This document shows positions 46,887-55,997 of a stretch of 64,000 nucleotides of DNA, piece by piece. Within the stretch, counting starts at the first letter, position 1; every line of letters begins with the position of its first letter. This DNA is from an uncultured Eubacteriales bacterium. Its GTDB lineage: Bacteria; Bacillota; Clostridia; Oscillospirales; CAG-382. The position numbers and the translations under genes are program-made. The notes under the pieces are model-generated. The model worked only from the letters and a program-made list of their open reading frames with translations, made no database searches and was not told the origin of the DNA. Location: positions 62,001 through 126,000 of the forward strand of contig CAKSEL010000005.1 of the NCBI GenBank assembly GCA_934446675.1, read 5' to 3'.

Positions 46887-48077
46887 TCATTGCCGCACAT
46901 CTGACTTTTTAAGAAATTTCTTATATGTAAGATCAATCAGAAACGCGCCGACGGGCGCCGTAATAATTATCGAAAGCACCGCGACGGTAAGCACCTTTTC
47001 GCCGCATTCAAGTCCCATGGCAAGCGGAAGTCCGCCTATTGCTGCCTGTACCGTAGCTTTCGGAGTATATGCAAGCATACAGAAAAGCTTTTCCTTTAAA
47101 TCAAGCTTTGTCGCGATAAGGCAGACAAAAACTCCGGTCATTCTGAATATTAAAACGCAGACCAAAAGCAGTGCCGCCGTTATTCCGGCACTTGCGGCAT
47201 AACTTATATTGACGCAGGCTCCGACAAGCACAAAAAGCATTATTTCGGCAGCAGACCAGAGCTTTTCAAACCGCGCCGACATTCTTTCTGCCGTTTCGGG
47301 ACGCACTTTCTGAAGTGAAATTCCCATGCACATAACGCCTATCAGCGCGCAGAACAGCAAAGTATTTCCGAAAGCGTCCTCAAACGAAACAAGCGCAAAG
47401 GACATACCCATAAATATTATGATTTTCGCCGTATCGCGAAGATGAATTTTCTTAAAAAGCACGCCGAGTACAAATCCGATGATTATTCCTGCGGCAATAC
47501 CGGAAAATATCGAAAACGGTATTTTCAGAAAGTCTGCTGCGGCAACTTTTCCTGTCTGCACAAAGCCTGTAAACACCGAGAACATGACTATTACAAACAC
47601 GTCGTCAACCGACGCGCCGGCAAGAATAAGCTCAGGTATGCCTTTATCCGTTCCGTAGCCCTCGCTGCTTAGTTTTATCATTTTCGGAACGACAACCGCC
47701 GGAGATACCGCCGCGACGACTGAACCCATCACCGCAGCCTCCGCATACGAAACGCCGAGCAAAAGCGGCGCGAAAATAATCATTCCGGCAATTTCAAAGC
47801 AAGCCGGCAAAAAACACATAAGCACCGCCGGTCTGCCGGCTTTTTTTAAGCCCGAAATATCAAGCGAAAGTCCTGCGCGCAGCAGAATTATTATAAGCGC
47901 TATCTTTCTCAGCTGCGCCGATATGTCCAAAATACTGACGTCGATAAGGTCTAAGCAGTACGGTCCGGATATTATACCTGCCGCCAACATTCCTATAAGC
48001 GGCGGAAGTTTGATACGCCTGCATATTTCTCCGAAAAGCAGTCCGGAAAGTAAAATTACCGCGAGTCCCAAAAACAT
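46887..48077 (-). CDS. Cation:proton antiporter (CPA family)
   Basis: A 396-residue integral membrane protein with 11-12 hydrophobic segments, of the Na+/H+ exchanger (CPA) superfamily. Typical segments are RIKLPPLIGMLAAGIISGPY, LIIILLRAGLSLDISGLKKAG, VAAVSPAVVVPKMIKL and GASVDDVFVIVMFSVF (a DD pair at a membrane position as in the transport site). It lacks the C-terminal TrkA-type domain. The ion cannot be told. It precedes the GNAT gene on the same strand. Confidence 0.88.
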   Translation of the reverse strand: MFLGLAVILLSGLLFGEICRRIKLPPLIGMLAAGIISGPYCLDLIDVSILDISAQLRKIALIIILLRAGLSLDISGLKKAGRPAVLMCFLPACFEIAGMIIFAPLLLGVSYAEAAVMGSVVAAVSPAVVVPKMIKLSSEGYGTDKGIPELILAGASVDDVFVIVMFSVFTGFVQTGKVAAADFLKIPFSIFSGIAAGIIIGFVLGVLFKKIHLRDTAKIIIFMGMSFALVSFEDAFGNTLLFCALIGVMCMGISLQKVRPETAERMSARFEKLWSAAEIMLFVLVGACVNISYAASAGITAALLLVCVLIFRMTGVFVCLIATKLDLKEKLFCMLAYTPKATVQAAIGGLPLAMGLECGEKVLTVAVLSIIITAPVGAFLIDLTYKKFLKKSDVRQ

Positions 48078-48180
48078 AAAAAGTCCTCCTTAACGCAGAA
48101 AAGCCAACGTTTTCTGCAAAATAAAATGCAGAAGTCATCAGCTTAGTAAGCGGTTTCGGCATATGTGCCGCGGGAGAACT

Positions 48181-48777
48181 TCATTCCCATTGACTGTATT
48201 TTACCACACTTTTTATAAAATGCAATAGTTTTTTGAAATATTTTTTATCCGGCGCACCGTTTTTGCGCACGGCATACTTTATATGCGGCATATCGACGCC
48301 TCGGTAATGTTTTACCCACGTATCGCAGGGTTTCATTCCGTTCCGCACAGCAACGCGCTGAGATGCGGTATTGGTGTCCCTTATAATGGAACACACTTCG
48401 TCTGCGCCGAGCTTTTCAAAAGCATATTGCTTACACGCACTTGCTGCCTCCGCGGCATATCCGTTATGCCAGTACGCCCTCTCGAAAAGATAGCCTATTT
48501 CGAGCACCTGCGTATCTTTCCACGGCTGCATTGTAAGTCCGCACTGCCCGACGAACGTATCGGTATCTTTAAGCAGCACCGCCCAAAGTCCGAAACCCCA
48601 TTTTTCATACCTTGCAAGCTGTCTGTCAAGCCATTCGCGCGCCTCCTGTTTATCAAACGCGCCCTCATATGCGTACATTGTTTCATTATCGCAGAGAGTT
48701 CTGCAAAGCGCGTCAAAATCCGGCTCTTCAAGGCGGCGCATATACAGGCGTTTTGTTTCGATTATCGCTTTTTCCAC
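48181..48777 (-). CDS. GNAT family N-acetyltransferase (RimJ/RimL-like)
   Basis: A 198-residue acetyltransferase: IETKRLYMRRLEEPDFDALCRTLCDN, FVGQCGLTMQPWKDTQVLEIGYLFERAYWHNGYAAEAASA and DTNTASQRVAVRNGMKP. The acceptor is unknown. The start is uncertain because the frame is open far upstream inside the FAD oxidoreductase gene. GTG 48777 has AAAGG 11 bases upstream; GTG 48786 overlaps the previous stop codon. It is the last gene of the pfkB-FAD oxidoreductase-GNAT cluster. Confidence 0.82.
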   Translation of the reverse strand: MEKAIIETKRLYMRRLEEPDFDALCRTLCDNETMYAYEGAFDKQEAREWLDRQLARYEKWGFGLWAVLLKDTDTFVGQCGLTMQPWKDTQVLEIGYLFERAYWHNGYAAEAASACKQYAFEKLGADEVCSIIRDTNTASQRVAVRNGMKPCDTWVKHYRGVDMPHIKYAVRKNGAPDKKYFKKLLHFIKSVVKYSQWE

Positions 48778-48782
48778 GAAGT

Positions 48783-50045
48783 TCACTGCCTTTCGGGCAC
48801 AATCGCGCCTATTTTGGCAAGACTTTCGCAAAGCATACCGTAATTTACGTCTTTTACGCAAATATTCTGCTTTGCGCTTATTGCCGCGGCACAGCCTGCC
48901 GCCTGTCCTGTCGCCATGCACACAGCCTCCACTCTCACGGCGCTGTTTGCGTATTTATCGGAGGATATGCAGCGTCTGGCACAGATAATATGCTTTGAAT
49001 TTTTGGGCAGCAGCGCGCGGTACGGAACTTTTCCGACGGTATCCTCTTTCAGAAACCTCTGCTCTATTCCCGTATTCACATGAAGATCTATCGGATAAAA
49101 AGCATAGCACACGGAATCCGGATAATTCTTCCCGTCAAGATAATCTTCGGCGCTTATTTCGGTTTCTCCGACGATTCTTGCGCTTTCGCGTATTCCGGTT
49201 TCTTCGGCAATAAAATCAACGGTCAGATTTTCAAGTCCGCGTATGCTTCTGTAAAAGGAATAGATTTTAAGCAGCAGTTCAAGAGAGTTTCTCTCAGCTT
49301 CCGTCTTTCCCTCCGATGTGTCTGCGTTCCGGCACGGAATATGCACGTCGATTTTATGAATTTTAAGATAATTTACAAGTCTTTCGCACGTGAGATATTC
49401 GGGAAATCCCGCGCCCTCAAACTTTTCGTACATCTGCGCGGTATCAGCCTTTTCAAAATCATATCCCGATATATGGTTCTGCTGTGTTGCAGGCTGCTGA
49501 ACCTCGCTTTTCACGGTTTCGTATCCGCACATACTTGCAGCGTTTGCGTCGCCCGTAGCGTCAATTACGGTTTTGGCAAATATTTCGCAAAGTCCCTGCT
49601 TTCTCGTAACCAATATCCGCACGCCATCCTCGTTCTCGTGCAGATAAGACGGCATAGCGTTAAGAATTACGTTAACTCCGCTTTCGCGGCACATCTGCGA
49701 TATGACAGCCTCGTATACAAATCTGTTTAGCGTTATCTGTTCGTGCCAGTGTTTTACGGGCTTGTAGGATATTTGCGGAATATGCGCGCCGCCGAGTTTT
49801 TCGCAGCGTTTTACCGCATCCCAGCACGGGCCCGATATTATCTGTTTTCCCCATGCGAAGAAAAGTCCGGGAAAATTTACGCACGCCGCCGTCACCGTTC
49901 CGCCGAGAATACTGTTTTTTTCGATGAGCACAGTCTGTGCGCCCGACTTTGCTGCCGATATTGCCGCGAACACTCCGGCAGTTCCCGCGCCTATTACCGC
50001 GACGTCCGTTACTATCTTCTCTTTTGCGTAATCGAATATATCCAT
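48783..50045 (-). CDS. FAD-dependent oxidoreductase (FAD_oxidored family)
   Basis: A 420-residue flavoprotein. The dinucleotide motif is VIGAGTAGVFAAISAAKSGAQTVLIEKN at residues 17-44, followed by GGTVTAACVNFPGLF. The late motif is CARRCISSDKYANSAVRVEAVCMATGQAAGCAAAI. Family members are often found in carbohydrate or mucin-sugar clusters, and their reactions are mostly undefined. It begins 10 bases after the PfkB kinase gene, so the pair are likely co-transcribed and metabolically linked. Confidence 0.9.
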   Translation of the reverse strand: MDIFDYAKEKIVTDVAVIGAGTAGVFAAISAAKSGAQTVLIEKNSILGGTVTAACVNFPGLFFAWGKQIISGPCWDAVKRCEKLGGAHIPQISYKPVKHWHEQITLNRFVYEAVISQMCRESGVNVILNAMPSYLHENEDGVRILVTRKQGLCEIFAKTVIDATGDANAASMCGYETVKSEVQQPATQQNHISGYDFEKADTAQMYEKFEGAGFPEYLTCERLVNYLKIHKIDVHIPCRNADTSEGKTEAERNSLELLLKIYSFYRSIRGLENLTVDFIAEETGIRESARIVGETEISAEDYLDGKNYPDSVCYAFYPIDLHVNTGIEQRFLKEDTVGKVPYRALLPKNSKHIICARRCISSDKYANSAVRVEAVCMATGQAAGCAAAISAKQNICVKDVNYGMLCESLAKIGAIVPERQ

Positions 50046-50055
50046 AGTACTTACT

Positions 50056-51078
50056 TTACCTTACCATTTCGTCCTGACGTCCGACAGCCTTATGCGACTT
50101 GACGACGCTCATTATCTCGTCTATTCCGCTTGCAGCCATATCGCCTATTACGGTATTCTTGACTGCCGACGACGCGTCGCCTATTTCAAGCGCCTGTCTT
50201 ATATCGCCCGTCTTTATAAGCCCGTACAGAACGCCTGCAAGATATGCGTCTCCGCTGCCGATACGGTCTATTACCTCTATATCCTTATACGGCTCTTCCT
50301 CGTAAAACTGCCCGTCAAAGTATATCTTTGAGCTGAAATTGTGGCGCATGGGAGATATTACCTCTCTGCGCGTGGTTGCGACAAGCTTACAGCCGTAATC
50401 GTTTACATAGCCCTTCATTATTTCTTCAAGCGTGCCGGTTCTTTGCAGCATTCTTCTCGAAGTTTCCTCGGACACGAACAGAAAATCAACGTATCCGAAC
50501 ACCTTTTCGATGATTTCCCTTGCCTCGTCCTCGCTCCAGAGCGACGCCCTGTAATTTACGTCGAATGAGATCAAAGCCCCTGCGTCGTGAAAGCGTTTTA
50601 TTGCCTCAAGCGCAGTTTTTCTCAACTGTTTGTCTATTGCAAGCGTTATGCTGCTTATATGGAAAACCTTTGTCTTTTCGTAAATGTCGGACGGCAGCTC
50701 GTCAAGCGAAAGGCTGCACATTGACGAACGCGCTCTGTCGTATATTACAGACGATTTTCTCGGATATGCTCCGCTTTCGTAATAGTAAAGTCCGAGTCTT
50801 GCCTCGTCCGACGAATCGTAGACTATGTAATCGTCGCTCACGTTGCCGTAGCGTATCTTGTTTCTGACAAAATGTCCTATTTTATTTGCCGGAAGCTTTG
50901 TTATTATCGCGGAACGCACGCCGAGCATTGCGGCTCCCGACACCACGTTAAGCTCGCTGCCTCCGGCTGTTTTCTCGAATATCTCGCTCTGGGAGATCTT
51001 TTCTTTGCTGGGAGGCGAAAGTCTTAACATCACCTCTCCCATTCCGATTATATCAAATTCCGTATTTTGTTTAAACAT
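50056..51078 (-). CDS. PfkB family sugar kinase
   Basis: A 340-residue ribokinase-fold kinase, most like 2-keto-3-deoxygluconate kinases. It has the N-terminal GMGEVMLRLSPPSKEKI, the substrate region FEKTAGGSELNVVSGAAMLG and the ATP/anion-hole motif DRIGSGDAYLAGVLYGL (catalytic Asp in GSGD). It probably phosphorylates a keto or aldonic acid sugar. The ATG at 51078 has GGAGCG eight bases upstream. A good promoter lies just upstream. Confidence 0.9.
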   Translation of the reverse strand: MFKQNTEFDIIGMGEVMLRLSPPSKEKISQSEIFEKTAGGSELNVVSGAAMLGVRSAIITKLPANKIGHFVRNKIRYGNVSDDYIVYDSSDEARLGLYYYESGAYPRKSSVIYDRARSSMCSLSLDELPSDIYEKTKVFHISSITLAIDKQLRKTALEAIKRFHDAGALISFDVNYRASLWSEDEAREIIEKVFGYVDFLFVSEETSRRMLQRTGTLEEIMKGYVNDYGCKLVATTRREVISPMRHNFSSKIYFDGQFYEEEPYKDIEVIDRIGSGDAYLAGVLYGLIKTGDIRQALEIGDASSAVKNTVIGDMAASGIDEIMSVVKSHKAVGRQDEMVR

Positions 51079-51121
51079 ATCATTCGCTCCTTTCGGGAAC
51101 AATAACACAGGATTTTATAAT

Positions 51122-51150
51122 ATTGTAACACTTTACGTACACAATTTCAA
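51122..51150 (-). promoter_or_regulatory. Promoter of the pfkB-FAD oxidoreductase-GNAT cluster
   Basis: TTGAAA (51145-51150) and TACAAT (51122-51127) on the minus strand are 17 bases apart. Confidence 0.7.
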
Positions 51151-51193
51151 GTATTGCGGCAAAAAAGCACGAATGTTTTGTAATATGTGTCGA

Positions 51194-51222
51194 TTGACAA
51201 AAGCGTGCCGTAATGGTAGAAT
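51194..51222 (+). promoter_or_regulatory. Promoter of the DUF1275 gene
   Basis: TTGACA (51194-51199) and TAGAAT (51217-51222) are 17 bases apart. The expected start site (about 51229) is only a few bases before the GTG and ATG start candidates. Confidence 0.75.
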
Positions 51223-51229
51223 TTAAGCG

Positions 51230-51964
51230 GTGAGAAAAATGAAAAAAATACCAAAGGACAGCAGCGAATATTTCCTTGTATGCGAGAGCTTCCGCACGTT
51301 TATTATAATGATTGCGGCAGGCGGATTTCTGGGCGCGTACACATATATACTCAAAGGCGGAGTATTCTGCAACGCGCAGACGGCAAACCTCGTTTTGCTT
51401 GCGGTAAATTTCGGAAAAGGCAATTTTTATCATGCCCTGTACTATCTTATACCGATATTTGCATATTTTGCAGGCTCGGCACTGTCGGAATTTCTGCCCA
51501 AGCACGTAAACAGACTGCATATTTTGAGGTGGGACACGCTTTTTGTGGCTTTTGAGATGATTGCGGTATTCTTTATAGGTCTTGTACCCGACGACGCGCC
51601 GAATCAGATATGCCAGATCGCGGTAAACTTTATAGCATCAATGCAGTACAACACTTTCAGACAGGCGTACAAAGTGCCTATGGCTACGACTTTCTGTACC
51701 AACCACATACGCCAGGTCGGCATAAACTTCGTAAAATTTCTCGAAAAGCGTGATGACGAGTCGGGACGCAGGCTTTATATGCACTTTTTCATGCTGTGTG
51801 CTTTTGCGGCAGGCGGAATGTTCGCGTCGTTCCTTTCGGGATATTTCGGAGGAAAAACGATATGGTTTTCGGAGCTTTTGCTCGGCTTTGTATTTATTGA
51901 CCTTTTGAGAGCCGATCTCGTAACGGAAAGAGACAAGTTTGACGTTGTTCCTCACGGACATTAA
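51230..51964 (+). CDS. DUF1275 (YoaK-like) family membrane protein
   Basis: A 244-residue polytopic membrane protein of the DUF1275 family: GGFLGAYTYILKGGVFCNAQTANLVLLAVN, IASMQYNTFRQAYKVPMATTFCTNHIRQVG, and six or so membrane segments. The molecular role of the family is not known. Start candidates are GTG 51230 and ATG 51239; the mRNA would have a leader of 10 bases or less, so translation may be leaderless or nearly so. It is 28 bases before the GH35 gene. Confidence 0.85.
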   Translation: MRKMKKIPKDSSEYFLVCESFRTFIIMIAAGGFLGAYTYILKGGVFCNAQTANLVLLAVNFGKGNFYHALYYLIPIFAYFAGSALSEFLPKHVNRLHILRWDTLFVAFEMIAVFFIGLVPDDAPNQICQIAVNFIASMQYNTFRQAYKVPMATTFCTNHIRQVGINFVKFLEKRDDESGRRLYMHFFMLCAFAAGGMFASFLSGYFGGKTIWFSELLLGFVFIDLLRADLVTERDKFDVVPHGH

Positions 51965-51992
51965 ACAAAACACAAAAAAAAGGAGAGAATTT

Positions 51993-53771
51993 ATGAACTT
52001 TGAAATCAGATCCGGCAAGTTTTACGCCGACGGCAATCCGGTCAGGATAATTTCCGGCGCGGTACACTATTTCAGAATTCTGCCCGAAACATGGGACGGG
52101 ATTTTTGAAAAGCTGAAAGCTCTCGGCTGCAACTGCGTCGAAACGTACTGCGCATGGAATATGCACGAGCCTGTTCCCGGAACTTACGACTTTTCGGGAC
52201 GTCTTGATCTGCCGCTGTTTCTCGAAAAAGCCAAAAAAGCCGGGCTTTACGCCATTGTCCGTCCCGGCCCCTACATCTGCGCTGAATGGGAGTTCGGCGG
52301 ACTTCCGTGGTGGATACAGACGCAGCCCGGTATGGAAATACGCTGTATGAACAAAAAATACATAGAGTGTTTTGACAGATATCTCGACGTTCTGCTTGCA
52401 AAGATACGTCCGTTTCTGTGTACAAACGGCGGCAGCGTCATAATGCTTCAGTGCGAGAACGAATACGGATATTACGGCGACGACAAAAAGTATCTCGAAT
52501 ATCTGCGCGACGGTTACAGAAAACGCGGAATTGACGTTCCGCTGTTCACGTCTGACGGAACCGGATATTCACAGCTTGCCGACGGAACGGTTGAGGGGTG
52601 TCTTGCAACGCTCAATTTCGGCAGCCGCGTTGAAGAAAACTTCAGGTGCCACGACGAGCTTTATCCCGACAGCCCCAAAATGTGCATGGAGATGTGGGAC
52701 GGCTGGTTTGACGCATGGGGCGATGAATTCCACCACACAACGGACGCCGGCGCATATGCTTCGGTTGTACGCGATATGCTTGCAAAAGGCAGCCTTAATA
52801 TGTATATGTTCATAGGCGGCACAAACTTCGGCTTTACAAGCGGCGCAAACCACTATGAAAAATTTGCGCCCGACGTCACAAGCTACGATTACGACGCCCT
52901 GCTTACCGAATGCGGCGACATAACCGACAAGTACATAGCCGTGCGAAACGTAATTGCACAAGTTACGGGAAAAGAGCTTTCTCCGATACCGAAAAACAAC
53001 CCCAAACGCGCCTACGGCAGCTTTGATTTCACGGAGTATTCTCCGCTTTTTGACAACATCGGCACGCTTTCTTCACCGTCACATTCCGACGTTCCTCTGC
53101 CTATGGAGCATTACGGAACGGGTTACGGCTACATTGCATACCGCACGGTACTCAACCGAAATTACGAAAACGCTTCTCTCAGCTTTGAGAGCATAGGCGA
53201 CCGTGCGCAGATCCTCATAAATGACAAACTTTCGGGCATTGTCTATGTAAACGACGACTCTTTGGAAGTAAAGATAAACGCAAAAGCCGGAGATATTCTG
53301 ACCGTGCTTGTCGAAAACATGGGCAGAGCAAACTTCGGTCCGAAAATGATGCGTCTTAAGGGCATTGCAGGCAGAGTTCTGCTTGACGGCAAGATACATT
53401 TTTCATGGGACGTATATCCGCTGCCGATGACAGACCTTTCAGAGGTCGATTTTCAAAAAATGCAGCCGTCCTTTGACGCTAAAACCTGCTCCGTTCCGTC
53501 ATTTTTCAGAACAAATTTTGAAATCGACGAGCCATGCGACACATTTTTAAGACTTGACAGCTTTAAAAAGGGTTTTGTAATGCTCAACGGCTTTAATCTC
53601 GGAAGATACTGGGAAACTGGTCCGCAGAAAGCTCTGTACGTACCGAAACCGCTGTTGAAATCAGGCAAAAATGAGCTTATCGTCTTTGAATCGGACGGTC
53701 TTAAAGATTCTCCCAAGGCGCTCTTTACCGATGTGCCTGATCTCGGTGTGACTCAAAACGCAAATCAGTAA
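51993..53771 (+). CDS. Glycoside hydrolase family 35 beta-galactosidase
   Basis: A 592-residue GH35 enzyme. The barrel starts with FYADGNPVRIISGAVHYFRILPETW. The acid/base is E157 in CENEYGYYG and the nucleophile E233 in CMEMWDGWFDAWG; both motifs match GH35. The C-terminal third is made of beta-sandwich domains (ending FVMLNGFNLGRYWETGPQKALYVPKPLLKSGKNELIVFE). It has no signal peptide, so it hydrolyses terminal beta-galactosides that have been imported. The ATG at 51993 has AAAGGAGAG upstream. It is probably co-transcribed with the DUF1275 gene and ends in a strong terminator. Confidence 0.95.
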   Translation: MNFEIRSGKFYADGNPVRIISGAVHYFRILPETWDGIFEKLKALGCNCVETYCAWNMHEPVPGTYDFSGRLDLPLFLEKAKKAGLYAIVRPGPYICAEWEFGGLPWWIQTQPGMEIRCMNKKYIECFDRYLDVLLAKIRPFLCTNGGSVIMLQCENEYGYYGDDKKYLEYLRDGYRKRGIDVPLFTSDGTGYSQLADGTVEGCLATLNFGSRVEENFRCHDELYPDSPKMCMEMWDGWFDAWGDEFHHTTDAGAYASVVRDMLAKGSLNMYMFIGGTNFGFTSGANHYEKFAPDVTSYDYDALLTECGDITDKYIAVRNVIAQVTGKELSPIPKNNPKRAYGSFDFTEYSPLFDNIGTLSSPSHSDVPLPMEHYGTGYGYIAYRTVLNRNYENASLSFESIGDRAQILINDKLSGIVYVNDDSLEVKINAKAGDILTVLVENMGRANFGPKMMRLKGIAGRVLLDGKIHFSWDVYPLPMTDLSEVDFQKMQPSFDAKTCSVPSFFRTNFEIDEPCDTFLRLDSFKKGFVMLNGFNLGRYWETGPQKALYVPKPLLKSGKNELIVFESDGLKDSPKALFTDVPDLGVTQNANQ

Positions 53772-53860
53772 AAAACGCGGCAACAGATAAACGCGCCAAA
53801 ACAAAACGGAGCAAACGCCATGCAACCGGCGCACTCCGTACACAAATTCAAATATAATTT

Positions 53861-53888
53861 AAGCCGGGTTTTAACGCCCGGCTTTTTC
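53861..53888 (+). terminator. Terminator of the GH35 gene
   Basis: AAGCCGGG (53861-53868) pairs with CCCGGCTT (53877-53884), followed by TTTCTTTT. Confidence 0.85.
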
Positions 53889-53909
53889 TTTTGATCTGTT
53901 TTATATGCT

Positions 53910-54893
53910 TTATCTTTCTTCTCTGAAATACGGAAGTCCGAGACTTGCGGGAGCCTGGTTTTCCTTTTTATTTCTGATACTTGTAATTATAAGCACTATT
54001 ACCGTAACGACATACGGCAGCATTTCAAACAGCTTTTTAACGCTTACGGTAATTCCCGGAATATACGTAGGTATAACGTAAAGTCCGCCGAAAAGAATCG
54101 AGCCGAGAATACTTACGTCGGGTTTCCACATTGCAAATATAACAAGCGCAACCGCAAGCCAGCCTCTGTCGCCGAATGCGTTATTAGACCAAACGCCGTT
54201 TGCGTAGTCCATTACGTAGTAAAGTCCGCCGAGTCCGGCTATCGCGCTTCCTATACAGGTTGCGGCGTATTTATAACGACTTACGTTTATACCTGCCGCG
54301 TCCGCAGTCGTAGGGCTTTCGCCGACTGCGCGCAGATGAAGTCCGACTCTTGTTTTCTTTAAAAGATACGAGCAAAGCAGCGCTATTATAATTGCAAGAT
54401 ACGCAAGAAAGCTGTACGAAAACAGCACCTCGCCGACTGCGCCGAGCTTTGAGGCAAACGGGAGCGTCGTCTTGAAGATATTGCTCGTTGCGGAAAGCGA
54501 AATTGACGGAACGTCAGCGCCGGTAATGGTTATAAGCGAACCGCCGAAAAAGTTTCCGACGCCTATACCGAAGGTAGTCAGCGCAAGACCGGTTACGTTC
54601 TGATTTGCTCTAAGAGTTATTGTAAGGAACGAATATATAAGTCCCATGAGCGCGGAACCTATAATGCAGCACAGAAACGGAATTATTATCGCAAGCGCCG
54701 GATTTATCTCAGCGCCCTTACAGCTCTGTTCATATATAAACGCGCCTGCAACGCCGCTTATTCCGCCGACGTACATGATTCCCGGTATACCGAGGTTAAG
54801 CTGACCGGATTTTTCCGTAAGAATCTCACCCGTTGAGCCGAAAAGAAGCGGAATACCCTGCATTACCGCACGCTGTATAATTGTTGCAATCAT
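53910..54893 (-). CDS. ABC transporter permease (nucleoside/BMP type), subunit 2
   Basis: A 327-residue integral membrane permease of the BPD_transp_2 family, of the type in purine nucleoside transporters. It has GIPLLFGSTGEILTEKSGQLNLGIPGIMYVGG, RVGLHLRAVGESPTTADAAGINVSRYKY and about nine membrane segments. The start ATG overlaps the end of the previous permease by four bases. It is the last gene of a BMP lipoprotein-ATPase-permease-permease operon. Confidence 0.93.
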   Translation of the reverse strand: MIATIIQRAVMQGIPLLFGSTGEILTEKSGQLNLGIPGIMYVGGISGVAGAFIYEQSCKGAEINPALAIIIPFLCCIIGSALMGLIYSFLTITLRANQNVTGLALTTFGIGVGNFFGGSLITITGADVPSISLSATSNIFKTTLPFASKLGAVGEVLFSYSFLAYLAIIIALLCSYLLKKTRVGLHLRAVGESPTTADAAGINVSRYKYAATCIGSAIAGLGGLYYVMDYANGVWSNNAFGDRGWLAVALVIFAMWKPDVSILGSILFGGLYVIPTYIPGITVSVKKLFEMLPYVVTVIVLIITSIRNKKENQAPASLGLPYFREER

Positions 54894-55993
54894 TTCGACG
54901 CCTCCTTATGAGATTTTGTAAGCTTTATCTGATAGTTGATAAAGAACTCGCTGCCGATTATAAAGAATATGATTATACCGGTAAGCATATCCGAAAACGA
55001 CTTATTGAGATTAAAGGTTTCGGAAATACGTATCGCGCCTTTTTGCAGGAACACGATAAGAAACGACGTTATTATCATAAATATCGGGTTGAACTTTGCA
55101 AGCCACGAAACCATAACCGCCGTAAATCCGCGTCCGCCGACGGTATCTCTCGAAAGAGTATGATCCGTTCCGCCGACAAGAAGAAGTCCGGCTATACCGC
55201 ATATCGCGCCCGAAAGCAGCATTGTTCTCACAACAACATGATTTACGTTTATTCCTATATATTTCGCCGTATTTTCGCTCTCGCCGACAACTGCTATCTC
55301 ATATCCGTGCTTGCTGTACTTGAGATACACGAACATGAACACCGTAAGCAGCGCGACGATTATAATATTCAGAAGATATGTATATCTGCCTATCGCCGGC
55401 AGCCAGCCCTGCTTTATAATTCCGAGCGTTCCCGAACCTTTGGGCACTGCCCACTCGTTTGTATAGTACGCAACAAGCTGCATGGCTATATAGTTCATCA
55501 TAAGCGTAAAGAGCGTTTCGTTTGCGTTCCACTTAGCCTTGAAAAGTGCCGGGAGCAACGCCCAGATACATGACGCAAGCACGCTTGCCGCAACCATTAC
55601 AATTATAAGCAGCGGAGTCGGGAGCTTATTTCCCAAGAATATCATACAGCTTGCCGTTGCAAGACCTCCGATAAGCACCTGTCCTTCGGCGCCGAGGTTC
55701 CAGAAACGCATTTTGAATGCCGGCGTCACCGCAAGCGCCACGCAAAGCAGCATTGCGATATTCTGAAGAAGGCTCCAGATAAGTCTCGGAGTTCCAAACG
55801 CTCCGTTGAACATTGTTATATACACGTCAATTGGGTTCTGATGCGTCAGCAGTATTGTGACTATGCCGCACGCTATGAGTGCAAGCAGCACCGAGGCAAT
55901 TCTTATTATCCATGCTTTCCACCACGTAAGCGACGTGCGTTTTGCTATATGAAACAGAGGTTCATGCACTGTTTTGCGGTTATCCGATGTCAT
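54890..55993 (-). CDS. ABC transporter permease (nucleoside/BMP type), subunit 1
   Basis: A 367-residue BPD_transp_2-type permease: IRIASVLLALIACGIVTILLTHQNPIDVY, NLGAEGQVLIGGLATA and SKHGYEIAVVGESENTAKYIGINV. It forms the transmembrane pore with the second permease. The ATG at 55993 is chosen: it follows the ATPase stop codon by four bases, with GGGAG upstream. A longer frame to 56044 would overlap the ATPase gene. Confidence 0.92.
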   Translation of the reverse strand: MTSDNRKTVHEPLFHIAKRTSLTWWKAWIIRIASVLLALIACGIVTILLTHQNPIDVYITMFNGAFGTPRLIWSLLQNIAMLLCVALAVTPAFKMRFWNLGAEGQVLIGGLATASCMIFLGNKLPTPLLIIVMVAASVLASCIWALLPALFKAKWNANETLFTLMMNYIAMQLVAYYTNEWAVPKGSGTLGIIKQGWLPAIGRYTYLLNIIIVALLTVFMFVYLKYSKHGYEIAVVGESENTAKYIGINVNHVVVRTMLLSGAICGIAGLLLVGGTDHTLSRDTVGGRGFTAVMVSWLAKFNPIFMIITSFLIVFLQKGAIRISETFNLNKSFSDMLTGIIIFFIIGSEFFINYQIKLTKSHKEASK

Positions 55994-55997
55994 GCTC

